Program-made: the position numbers and the translations under genes
The notes under the pieces: model-generated
Seen by the model: the letters and a program-made list of their open reading frames with translations, nothing else
Database searches by the model: none
Told to the model about the DNA's origin: nothing
In this document: piece after piece, positions 1 through 7,001 of the stretch
Layout: every line of letters starts with the position of its first letter
How positions within the stretch are numbered: position 1 is the first letter of the stretch
From: Streptococcus parasanguinis
GTDB lineage: Bacteria; Bacillota; Bacilli; Lactobacillales; Streptococcaceae
NCBI GenBank assembly: GCA_905188195.1
Contig: CAJJKY010000001.1
Coordinates: forward strand, 194,082 to 258,081
Direction: 5' to 3'
Length of the DNA: 64,000 nucleotides

Positions 1-605
1 CCTTGACAGCAGAAGGAGAACGAGGGATTCAAGCTCTAGGAATCGGCTTGCGTGAGTCCGGTTTGGAGTTTACTCGAGCTTATTCCAGTGATTCAGGCCG
101 TGCCATTCAGACAATGGGGATCATTCTTGATGAATTGGGCTTGAAAGACCAGATTCCTTATCGCTTTGACAAACGGATCCGCGAGTGGTGTTTTGGTAGC
201 TTTGATGGGGCCTACGGTGGGGAACTCTTTCACGGTGTCGTGCCGCGCGTGCTGGATGTAGAAGACTATAAGACTTTGACCTTGGAAGACTTGGCCAATG
301 GCATTTGCCAAGTGGACACAGCGAATTGGGCTGAACCTTGGGAAGTTTTGAAAAGCCGAATTCTAGAAGGTTTTGAAGCTATTGCCAAAGAAGTAGAAGA
401 AAATGGTGGAGGCAATGCCTTGGTGGTCAGCCATAGTTGGACCATTCAGACCTTGGTTTGCTTGATCGAAGGAAAACCAAATCTCAATCTGCCTCTTTCA
501 AACGGTAGTGCTACCCTTGTAGAATATGAAGATGGAAAATTGACGGTTAAGGAAGTTGGAGATAGCAGTTACCGTGAGGTCGGTGAAAGCATGCAAGAAT
601 CCTAG
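1..605 (+). CDS. Histidine phosphatase family protein, 5' end cut off
   Basis: Phosphoglycerate-mutase-like (histidine phosphatase) protein whose N-terminal RHG motif lies upstream of the window; the reading frame is open from the first bases, so TTG at 3 is not the real start. It aligns throughout with the complete paralogue at 729-1430, including the block IREWCFGSFDGAYGGELF and the second-histidine motif VVSHSWT. In this family one histidine is phosphorylated transiently during dephosphorylation of small phosphoesters. The substrate cannot be read from sequence. Tandem duplication with the next gene is clear, with about 31 identical bases shared (169-199 and 980-1010). A hairpin follows at 614-643. 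Confidence 0.85.
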   Translation, partial: LTAEGERGIQALGIGLRESGLEFTRAYSSDSGRAIQTMGIILDELGLKDQIPYRFDKRIREWCFGSFDGAYGGELFHGVVPRVLDVEDYKTLTLEDLANGICQVDTANWAEPWEVLKSRILEGFEAIAKEVEENGGGNALVVSHSWTIQTLVCLIEGKPNLNLPLSNGSATLVEYEDGKLTVKEVGDSSYREVGESMQES

Positions 606-613
606 TCCATAAT

Positions 614-650
614 GAAAGGCTGACCCTTTGGTCATGGCCTTTTCTTTTTC
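614..650 (+). terminator. Terminator after the first phosphatase
   Basis: AAGGCTGACC, a CTTT loop and GGTCATGGCCTT form an imperfect hairpin followed by a T-rich run (TTTCTTTTT). It separates the two phosphatase genes. The second has its own extended -10 (TG-A-TATAAT, 693-701), so the two are probably transcribed separately. Confidence 0.6.
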
Positions 651-728
651 ACAAAACTTGTAAGAGCTTTCCTACTTTCTTTTTGCAAAAAATGATATAA
701 TGAAAGAGATACATACGGAGGTAATACA

Positions 729-1430
729 ATGACAAAAACCAGATTATATATTGCTCGTCATGGAAAAACCATGTTTAATACCATTGGGCGGGCACAGGGC
801 TGGTCAGACACTCCGCTGACAGAAGCAGGAGAGCGTGGAATTCGAGAATTAGGACTTGGTCTCAAGGAAGCTGGGCTTTCTTTTGAAGAGGCTGTTTCGA
901 GTGATTCTGGACGCACCATTCAAACTATGGGAATTATTCTTCAAGAACTTGGTCTGACAGGAAAAATCCCTTATCGTTATGACAAACGGATCCGCGAGTG
1001 GTGTTTTGGTAGTTTTGACGGTGCTTATGATGGTGATCTCTTTATGGGGGTCTTACCTCGTGTCTTTAAGGTCGATGATTTCCATCAGTTGAGCCTAATG
1101 GAGTTAGCAGAAGGAATCGTCGAAGTGGATACCACTGGTTGGGCTGAATCCTGGGGAGCTTTGAGTAGTCGGATCAAAGAAGGTTTTGAAGCCATCGCAA
1201 AAGAGGTAGAAGCAGCTGGCGGTGGCAATGCTATTGTGGTCAGCCATGGTATGACCATTACGACCTTGATTTATCTCATCGATCCTAAGGCTGTCGAAGA
1301 ATTAGTCTTGGACAACGGAAGCGTGACGGTTTTGGCCTATGAAGATGGTGCCTTTCATATTGAAAAGATTGGGGATATGTCCTATCGTAAGGTTGGAGCA
1401 AAACTTCTAGAGGGTGGCCATGACGAATAA
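729..1430 (+). CDS. Histidine phosphatase family protein
   Basis: Complete 233-residue histidine phosphatase. The catalytic motif ARHG is at residues 9-12 (phospho-acceptor H11), R62 follows in SSDSGR, the acid/base candidate E90 lies in KRIREWCFGS, and the second catalytic histidine H173 lies in VVSHGMT. The ATG has a Shine-Dalgarno-like GGAGG (717-721). Cytosolic small-molecule phosphatase or mutase activity is expected, but the substrate is unknown. It is a tandem paralogue of the gene upstream. The next gene begins inside its 3' end (11-bp overlap), indicating translational coupling with the carboxypeptidase. Confidence 0.9.
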   Translation: MTKTRLYIARHGKTMFNTIGRAQGWSDTPLTEAGERGIRELGLGLKEAGLSFEEAVSSDSGRTIQTMGIILQELGLTGKIPYRYDKRIREWCFGSFDGAYDGDLFMGVLPRVFKVDDFHQLSLMELAEGIVEVDTTGWAESWGALSSRIKEGFEAIAKEVEAAGGGNAIVVSHGMTITTLIYLIDPKAVEELVLDNGSVTVLAYEDGAFHIEKIGDMSYRKVGAKLLEGGHDE

Positions 1431-2193
1431 GTATAGACGCGCACGAAAAAAACGTAAGAAGTGGTGGCCTTACCTATTGAGTTTCTTTCTTCTTGTGGTC
1501 CTTGGATCGGGAATTGGTGCTTACTTAGCGAAGCCGAGCTTGTTTTCAGGGCTTCAGTTTTGGAAGGCTAAAAAAACAGCTGTAACGACTCCCTCTTCTT
1601 CTAAGAAAAAGGAAGAAAAATCAGATTTACCAGCCGTTTCGACAAAAGACTGGCAGTTGATCTTGGTCAATCGTGACAATGTGAAGCCTGAGCTGAACCC
1701 ACAATTAACAGATGTGGATGCTATCAAAGTGGATAGTCGGATTGTAGAACCGACTCGTCAATTTTTAGAAGCGGCTCGAAAAATTGCCCCAGAAGAAACC
1801 TTGATATCAGGCTATCGAAGTGTGGCCGAGCAAACAGAGCTCTATAATGAACGTGTTGCGCAACTAGAGGCTAGCGGCCTTTCGCACGAAGAAGCTGAAA
1901 AGCAGGTGCAGACCCAGGTACAGGTCCCTGGTGCGAGTGAACACCAGACAGGGCTTGCGATTGATATGAGTGTCGAAGCTGGCCAAAGTGATGAGTTGGG
2001 CTTGCAGCTGGCTGCCATCGCACCGCAATATGGCTTTGTGCTTCGCTACCCAGATGGGAAGAGCAACATCACGGGTGTGAATTTTGAGAATTGGCATTTC
2101 CGTTATGTTGGCGGAGAAAACGCTCAGTATATGGCCAACCATCAGCTAGTATTAGAAGAATATATTCAACTCTTGAAAAAAGCTGGCAAATAA
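1420..2193 (+). CDS. ldcB: LdcB/DacB-type D,D/L,D-carboxypeptidase (VanY domain, M15B)
   Basis: A 257-residue membrane-anchored peptidoglycan carboxypeptidase. A very basic N-terminus (residues 5-14) precedes one membrane segment (about 17-37) and a Ser/Lys-rich linker. The VanY domain carries the zinc-site signature S173-x-H175-x-x-G178-x-x-x-D182 and the later W225-H226. In pneumococcus this family trims tetrapeptide stems to tripeptides. I chose ATG 1420 because AGAGGG precedes it at suitable distance; GTG 1414 in the same frame would sit on that sequence. It overlaps the phosphatase gene by 11 bp. The closest terminator-like structure downstream is the first CIRCE hairpin. Confidence 0.88.
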   Translation: MTNKYRRARKKRKKWWPYLLSFFLLVVLGSGIGAYLAKPSLFSGLQFWKAKKTAVTTPSSSKKKEEKSDLPAVSTKDWQLILVNRDNVKPELNPQLTDVDAIKVDSRIVEPTRQFLEAARKIAPEETLISGYRSVAEQTELYNERVAQLEASGLSHEEAEKQVQTQVQVPGASEHQTGLAIDMSVEAGQSDELGLQLAAIAPQYGFVLRYPDGKSNITGVNFENWHFRYVGGENAQYMANHQLVLEEYIQLLKKAGK

Positions 2194-2229
2194 GAGGAGA
2201 GTCACTTCTCTAGGTCTTAAGAATGATTT

Positions 2230-2256
2230 TTAGCACTCTTGAAAAAAGAGTGCTAA
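2230..2256. promoter_or_regulatory. CIRCE operator 1 (perfect)
   Basis: TTAGCACTC, a 9-base spacer and GAGTGCTAA: an exact match to the CIRCE consensus bound by HrcA. It lies upstream of the -35 box of the hrcA promoter. Because T-rich DNA follows (TTTTTTGGTTTTTT), the same palindrome could also act as a terminator hairpin for ldcB. Confidence 0.95.
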
Positions 2257-2273
2257 TTTTTTGGTTTTTTCTC

Positions 2274-2301
2274 TTGACTTTCTTTTGGATGGGTGTATAA
2301 T
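2274..2301 (+). promoter_or_regulatory. hrcA operon promoter
   Basis: -35 TTGACT (2274-2279), 16-base spacer, -10 TATAAT (2296-2301). It is flanked on both sides by CIRCE operators, so bound HrcA would block polymerase under non-stress conditions. Confidence 0.88.
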
Positions 2302-2312
2302 AGAATCATGGT

Positions 2313-2339
2313 TTAGCACTTGAGTGTTTAGAGTGCTAA
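2313..2339. promoter_or_regulatory. CIRCE operator 2
   Basis: TTAGCACTT, 9 bases, GAGTGCTAA: one mismatch from the CIRCE consensus (last base of the left arm). It lies just downstream of the -10 box and inside the transcribed leader. Confidence 0.93.
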
Positions 2340-2361
2340 AAAATGAAAGAGAGGTGAGGTC

Positions 2362-3396
2362 ATGGTTACAGAACGTCAAAATGAGATTCTCAATCTTGTT
2401 GTCGATATCTTTACCAAGACCCACGAACCAGTCGGTTCAAAAGCGCTACAAGATGTGATTCAATCCAGTAGTGCGACCATTCGAAACGACATGGCTGCCC
2501 TCGAAAAACAAGGCTTACTAGAAAAGGCCCACACTTCGAGTGGTCGCATGCCTAGCCGAGCTGGTTTTCAATATTTTGTTCAGAACTCGCTTGATCTAGA
2601 GTTGATTGATGAGCAAGATGTCTACCAGGTGGTGAAAGCCTTTGATTTCGAAGCCTTTAAGTTAGACGATATCTTGGATGCTACGGCCAAGTTACTAGCC
2701 CAGATGACGGGTTATACCGCAGTGATTCAGGATGTGGAGCCGACACGTCAGCGCTTGACTGGTTTTGAGATTGTTCCATTATCCAACCACGATGCCTTAG
2801 CGGTTCTGACCTTGGATGAATCAAAGCCTGTCACCGTCCAGTTTGCCATTCCAAAGAATTTCTTAGCCAGTGACTTGGAAATTTTCCATCAGCTGGTTCA
2901 AGAACGCTTCATTGGAAATACAGTCTTGGATATTCACTACCGCCTGCGGACAGAGATTCCACAGATTGTACAGCGCTATTTCAAGACGACAGACAATGTG
3001 CTGGATCTCTTTGATTACGTCTTCTCGCAACTGTTTCAAGAACTGGTTTTTGTAGAAGGAAAGGTTTCATCCTTAACCTACGCCGATCTTCAGACCTATC
3101 AGTTCTTGGACAATCCCCAACATGTAGCTCTCGAGTTGCGAGGGGGAATGCCAGAAGACCAAATGACTCAGATCCTGGTTGCAGAATCTCAAGAGAAGGC
3201 CTTGAAAAATGTGACGGTCATTAGTCACAAGTTCCTGGTTCCTTATCGTGGGATGGCCCTCATGCATGTGATCGGTCCCGTAGAGATGGATTATAGGCGT
3301 GTGATTAGCCTGGTCAATGTCATCGGACGGGTACTGGTTATGAAGTTGACGGATTACTACCGTTACCTCAATAGCAACCATTATGAAGTAAATTAA
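2362..3396 (+). CDS. hrcA: Heat-inducible transcription repressor HrcA
   Basis: A 344-residue repressor, normal length for HrcA. The N-terminal winged helix (about residues 1-70, beginning TERQNEILNLVVDIF and including SSATIRNDMAALEKQGLL) binds CIRCE. The C-terminal GAF-like part senses chaperone availability through GroEL in the studied members. The ATG follows GAGAGGTGAGG. It is the first gene of hrcA-grpE-dnaK and has two CIRCE sites in its own promoter, so it is autoregulated. The downstream grpE begins only 24 bp after its stop. Confidence 0.97.
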   Translation: MVTERQNEILNLVVDIFTKTHEPVGSKALQDVIQSSSATIRNDMAALEKQGLLEKAHTSSGRMPSRAGFQYFVQNSLDLELIDEQDVYQVVKAFDFEAFKLDDILDATAKLLAQMTGYTAVIQDVEPTRQRLTGFEIVPLSNHDALAVLTLDESKPVTVQFAIPKNFLASDLEIFHQLVQERFIGNTVLDIHYRLRTEIPQIVQRYFKTTDNVLDLFDYVFSQLFQELVFVEGKVSSLTYADLQTYQFLDNPQHVALELRGGMPEDQMTQILVAESQEKALKNVTVISHKFLVPYRGMALMHVIGPVEMDYRRVISLVNVIGRVLVMKLTDYYRYLNSNHYEVN

Positions 3397-3420
3397 GACC
3401 AAATGAAAGGGGTGTATGCC

Positions 3421-3945
3421 TTGACAGAAGATATCAAAAAAGAAGACGTGAAAGAAGAGGAAGTTGCCCAAACAACTGAAGAAGTTGTAGAGGAAAGCAA
3501 CCAACCTTCTGAGTTAGAAGAAGCACAAGCGCGTGCCGAGGAATTTGAAAACAAATACCTTCGTGCTCATGCAGAAATGCAAAATATTCAGCGCCGTGCC
3601 AATGAAGAACGTCAACAATTACAAAAATACCGTAGCCAAGATTTGGCAAAAGCGATCTTACCATCACTGGACAACCTCGAACGTGCCCTTGCCGTCGAAG
3701 GATTGACAGATGATGTGAAGAAGGGCTTGGAAATGGTCCAAGAAAGTTTGGTACATGCTCTGAAAGAAGAAGGAATCGAAGAAATTCCAGCGGACGGAGC
3801 CTTTGACCATAACTACCACATGGCCATCCAAACCTTGCCTGCAGATGATGAACATCCAGCAGACACCATCGCACAAGTCTTCCAAAAAGGCTACAAACTC
3901 CATGACCGCATCCTGCGCCCAGCCATGGTAGTGGTTTATAACTAA
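3421..3945 (+). CDS. grpE: GrpE, nucleotide exchange factor of DnaK
   Basis: A 174-residue GrpE. An acidic N-terminus leads into the long coiled coil (ENKYLRAHAEMQNIQRRANE) and the C-terminal beta domain with the family signature (ILRPAMVVVYN at the end). It releases ADP from DnaK. I prefer TTG 3421 as start: AAAGGGGTG (3406-3414) is a good ribosome site at the right distance. The in-frame ATG at 3403 has no such site and would add six residues not expected in streptococcal GrpE. A large structured spacer separates it from dnaK. Confidence 0.93.
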   Translation: MTEDIKKEDVKEEEVAQTTEEVVEESNQPSELEEAQARAEEFENKYLRAHAEMQNIQRRANEERQQLQKYRSQDLAKAILPSLDNLERALAVEGLTDDVKKGLEMVQESLVHALKEEGIEEIPADGAFDHNYHMAIQTLPADDEHPADTIAQVFQKGYKLHDRILRPAMVVVYN

Positions 3946-3991
3946 GCTGTCTTGTCCGAAACGACACTAAACTATGAAAGAAAGATAAGAC

Positions 3992-4149
3992 GCAAGCCGG
4001 AGGCTTGCTAGGAAGATATTTCCCGCCGTGGTGAAAGTTTCAGTAGCTTGTGCTACTGAAACAGGGGATTTTTGAGACAGTAGGCTCAAAAATAAGTGAT
4101 GAAATCCCGAAGGGAGTTGCTCACGTCCCCACCACTTAAGGGAAATATC
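3992..4149 (+). other. Densely structured spacer between grpE and dnaK
   Basis: Four perfect inverted repeats occur in 158 bases: GCAAGCC/GGCTTGC (3992-3998, 4002-4008); an outer 10-bp stem GATATTTCCC/GGGAAATATC (4015-4024, 4140-4149), extended by GTGGTG/CACCAC (4028-4033, 4130-4135); an 11-bp stem with TTGT loop (4037-4047, 4052-4062); and a 9-bp stem (4068-4076, 4085-4093). No run of T follows the outer stem, so it is not a simple terminator. It could be an RNA-processing or stability element, or a small inserted repeat. The dnaK ribosome site (AAGGAG, 4176-4181) lies outside it. Confidence 0.75.
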
Positions 4150-4189
4150 AAAAAGAAAAAAAGAAGATAAAACTTAAGGAGAAAAACAT

Positions 4190-6013
4190 ATGTCTAAAAT
4201 TATCGGTATTGACTTAGGTACAACAAACTCAGCAGTAGCAGTTCTTGAAGGAACTGAATCAAAAATTATCGCAAACCCAGAAGGAAACCGCACAACTCCA
4301 TCTGTTGTGTCATTCAAAAACGGTGAAATCATCGTTGGTGACGCTGCAAAACGTCAAGCAGTCACAAACCCAGATACCATCATCTCTATCAAATCTAAGA
4401 TGGGTACTTCTGAAAAAGTTTCTGCAAACGGTAAAGAATACACACCACAAGAAATTTCAGCAATGATCCTTCAATACTTGAAAGGTTATGCTGAAGATTA
4501 CCTTGGTGAAAAAGTAACCAAAGCTGTTATCACCGTTCCAGCTTACTTCAACGATGCGCAACGTCAAGCAACTAAAGACGCTGGTAAAATTGCTGGTCTT
4601 GAAGTAGAACGTATCGTCAACGAACCAACAGCAGCAGCTCTTGCTTATGGTTTGGATAAGACTGACAAAGAAGAAAAAATCTTGGTATTCGACCTTGGTG
4701 GTGGTACATTCGACGTATCTATCCTTGAATTGGGTGATGGTGTCTTTGATGTATTGGCAACTGCAGGGGATAACAAACTCGGTGGTGACGACTTTGACCA
4801 AAAAATCATCGACTACATGGTTGAAGAATTCAAGAAAGAAAATGGTATCGACTTGTCAACAGACAAGATGGCGCTTCAACGTTTGAAAGACGCAGCTGAA
4901 AAAGCGAAGAAAGACCTTTCTGGTGTGACTTCAACTCAAATCAGCTTGCCATTCATCACTGCAGGCGCTGCTGGACCTCTTCACTTGGAAATGACCTTGA
5001 CTCGTGCGAAATTCGACGATTTGACTCGTGACCTTGTAGAACGTACGAAAACTCCAGTTCGCCAAGCCCTTTCAGATGCAGGTTTGAGCTTGTCAGATAT
5101 CGACGAAGTCATCCTTGTCGGTGGTTCAACTCGTATTCCTGCCGTTGTAGAAGCTGTTAAAGCTGAAACTGGTAAAGAACCAAACAAATCAGTGAACCCT
5201 GACGAAGTAGTTGCCATGGGTGCTGCGATCCAAGGTGGTGTGATCACTGGTGATGTGAAAGACGTTGTCCTTCTTGACGTAACACCATTGTCACTTGGTA
5301 TCGAAACAATGGGTGGAGTATTTACAAAACTCATCGATCGCAACACTACGATTCCAACATCTAAATCACAAGTCTTCTCAACTGCAGCAGATAACCAACC
5401 AGCCGTTGATATCCACGTTCTTCAAGGGGAACGCCCAATGGCAGCAGATAACAAGACTCTTGGACGCTTCCAATTGACTGATATCCCAGCTGCACCTCGT
5501 GGTATCCCACAAATCGAAGTTACATTTGACATCGATAAGAACGGTATCGTATCTGTTAAGGCGAAAGATCTTGGAACTCAAAAAGAACAAACAATTGTTA
5601 TCCAATCAAACTCAGGTTTGACAGACGAAGAAATCGATCGCATGATGAAAGATGCAGAAGCAAACGCTGAAGCAGATAAGAAACGTAAAGAAGAAGTTGA
5701 CCTTCGTAACGAAGTAGACCAAGCAATCTTTGCGACTGAAAAGACAATCAAAGAAACTGAAGGCAAAGGCTTCGATGCAGAACGTGACGCAGCTCAAGCA
5801 GGACTTGATGATCTTAAGAAAGCTCAAGAATCAGGTAACCTTGAAGAAATGAAAGCGAAACTTGAAGCCTTGAACGAAAAAGCGCAAGCATTGGCTGTTA
5901 AACTCTACGAACAAGCTGCAGCAGCGCAACAAGCTCAAGCAGGAGCAGAAGGCGCACAAGCAACAGGAAATGCAGGCGATGACGTCGTAGACGGAGAGTT
6001 TACGGAAAAATAA
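4190..6013 (+). CDS. dnaK: Chaperone protein DnaK (Hsp70)
   Basis: A 607-residue Hsp70, normal for Firmicutes. The ATPase domain starts with GIDLGTTNS (residues 5-13) and contains the second phosphate loop DLGGGTFDVS and the adenosine motif VGGSTRIPAV. The substrate-binding domain and helical lid follow, with an Ala/Gln-rich linker and the C-terminal tail DDVVDGEFTEK. It folds and protects proteins with GrpE and DnaJ. Codons are strongly biased to the preferred set, as expected for high expression. A perfect 10-bp hairpin overlaps its stop codon. Confidence 0.98.
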   Translation: MSKIIGIDLGTTNSAVAVLEGTESKIIANPEGNRTTPSVVSFKNGEIIVGDAAKRQAVTNPDTIISIKSKMGTSEKVSANGKEYTPQEISAMILQYLKGYAEDYLGEKVTKAVITVPAYFNDAQRQATKDAGKIAGLEVERIVNEPTAAALAYGLDKTDKEEKILVFDLGGGTFDVSILELGDGVFDVLATAGDNKLGGDDFDQKIIDYMVEEFKKENGIDLSTDKMALQRLKDAAEKAKKDLSGVTSTQISLPFITAGAAGPLHLEMTLTRAKFDDLTRDLVERTKTPVRQALSDAGLSLSDIDEVILVGGSTRIPAVVEAVKAETGKEPNKSVNPDEVVAMGAAIQGGVITGDVKDVVLLDVTPLSLGIETMGGVFTKLIDRNTTIPTSKSQVFSTAADNQPAVDIHVLQGERPMAADNKTLGRFQLTDIPAAPRGIPQIEVTFDIDKNGIVSVKAKDLGTQKEQTIVIQSNSGLTDEEIDRMMKDAEANAEADKKRKEEVDLRNEVDQAIFATEKTIKETEGKGFDAERDAAQAGLDDLKKAQESGNLEEMKAKLEALNEKAQALAVKLYEQAAAAQQAQAGAEGAQATGNAGDDVVDGEFTEK

Positions 6014-6034
6014 AATAGTCCAGTGGACTATTTT
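6012..6034 (+). terminator. Hairpin at the dnaK stop codon
   Basis: AAAATAGTCC, AGT loop, GGACTATTTT: a perfect 10-bp stem overlapping the TAA stop. The T run is only four bases, so it may attenuate or protect the dnaK 3' end rather than end all transcripts. Confidence 0.55.
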
Positions 6035-6060
6035 ATCCCGAGCTTGAAAATCGGAGAGCG

Positions 6061-6188
6061 AGGCGTTAATAATGGATACTCACTCTTGTGATTGTCACTC
6101 TACGGCAATCGCTATGGCGCCTTTCCTAAACGCCTAACTAGTAAATGATAAAAAGAAATCCAGAGGTTGCAACCCAGCCTCTGTTTTT
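6061..6188 (+). terminator. Structured spacer and terminator downstream of dnaK
   Basis: A long-range stem AGGCGTT/AACGCCT (6061-6067, 6129-6135) encloses a smaller GATTG/CAATC hairpin. It is followed by a terminator-like hairpin CAGAGG/CCTCTG (6161-6166, 6178-6183) and TTTTT (6184-6188). The last part should end or attenuate dnaK transcription before the DJ-1-like gene. A 21-codon ORF inside (from 6073) has no ribosome site at a suitable distance. Confidence 0.6.
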
Positions 6189-6211
6189 CGGTAAAATAGA
6201 GGATGTTGCCT

Positions 6212-6844
6212 ATGAAAAAAGTACTTTGTATCATTTATCCTAATTTTTCTCTTTATGAGATAACCGCTTTAACAAGTACTTTAGCTCTGTCTTTTGATAG
6301 TACGATTGATTATGCCGCTTCAGATCATTCGATGGTGGTCTCTGAGGATGGCTTGCCCTGTCAACCGACCAAAACACTAGATCAAATCTGTATAGAAGAG
6401 TATTCTTGTGTGATTTTGCCAGGAATGGTCAATATAGGGCCTGCCCTACAAGATGAGAAATTGATTTCGTTCTTGAGGGACCTTGGTGAGCAAGATATCC
6501 TCATTGCAGCCATTTCTTCAGCACCTCTTTTATTAGCGAAAGCAGGTCTGTTGAAGGACACGAAATTTACAGGTGGAATTTGGCAAAACTTCTTTGACTA
6601 TTTTGAATTTCTTCCACGTGAGAATTTCCAACCGAAAGTGCTTGTGCAAGATAAACAGATCATTACGGCTATCGGTTTTGCCCATCAAGAGTTTGCAAGA
6701 AGAGTGATTCTAAGTTTAGGCTTGGAAGAGAATACGGACAACTATTTTAAAGAACAAAACGACTACTCAGAAGAGGATTTGATATTTACTCTATCGGACA
6801 AAGAGTTTGATCAAGTAAAGCGAAGCATAGAAAATGCCCTCTAA
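6212..6844 (+). CDS. DJ-1/PfpI family protein lacking the catalytic cysteine
   Basis: A 210-residue protein of the DJ-1/PfpI glutamine-amidotransferase-like fold. The conserved glutamate near the N-terminus is present (E16 in SLYEITAL). The nucleophile elbow, usually AAIC-A-G/A-P, reads AAISSAP, so the catalytic cysteine is Ser102. The histidine usually found about 20 residues later is also not apparent. Active DJ-1 members act on glyoxal or protein damage; this one may be a pseudoenzyme or use serine. ATG 6212 is preferred to 6203 because AGAGG (6198-6202) is correctly spaced. It lies between dnaK and dnaJ, suggesting co-expression under stress. Confidence 0.82.
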   Translation: MKKVLCIIYPNFSLYEITALTSTLALSFDSTIDYAASDHSMVVSEDGLPCQPTKTLDQICIEEYSCVILPGMVNIGPALQDEKLISFLRDLGEQDILIAAISSAPLLLAKAGLLKDTKFTGGIWQNFFDYFEFLPRENFQPKVLVQDKQIITAIGFAHQEFARRVILSLGLEENTDNYFKEQNDYSEEDLIFTLSDKEFDQVKRSIENAL

Positions 6845-6864
6845 AGATTACATGAAAATTATAG

Positions 6865-6991
6865 AAAGGAACAAAGAGTGTTCGTAACTGAACACGGGCT
6901 ACGGACGGTGCCAAAAAGATAGTTTTTTCTAGGACGCAAGCGTCCGTCGTCAAAACTCCTATTTTGGCTGTGTCCGTTTAACGCCCTTTGT
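6865..6991 (+). other. Nested RNA fold between a ribosome-site-like sequence and dnaJ ATG
   Basis: AAAGGA (6865-6870) is followed at once by a nested set of stems: ACAAAG/CTTTGT (6871-6876, 6986-6991); hairpin GTGTTC/GAACAC (6878-6883, 6890-6895); GGC/GCC (6897-6899, 6983-6985); CGGAC/GTCCG (6902-6906, 6972-6976); GCCAAAA/TTTTGGC (6910-6916, 6962-6968); AGTTTT/AAAACT (6921-6926, 6952-6957); and an inner GGACG/CGTCC hairpin (6932-6936, 6941-6945). If folded, AAAGGA would lie 10 bases from the dnaJ ATG. No other ribosome site is visible before dnaJ. Confidence 0.7.
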
Positions 6992-7001
6992 ATCTTGAAT
7001 T

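Noticed and set aside
3434..3967. 177-codon open frame antisense to grpE
   Set aside because: It is the mirror of a strongly biased coding gene, with no ribosome site or known domain.
4130..4140. ACCACTTAAG resembling the LytTR half-site, in the grpE-dnaK spacer
   Set aside because: No partner half-site exists 21 bases up- or downstream, and the sequence is an arm of the outer stem.
6073..6138. 21-codon ORF in the dnaK downstream spacer
   Set aside because: Nearest GGAG is too far upstream, and the sequence is part of a long-range stem.
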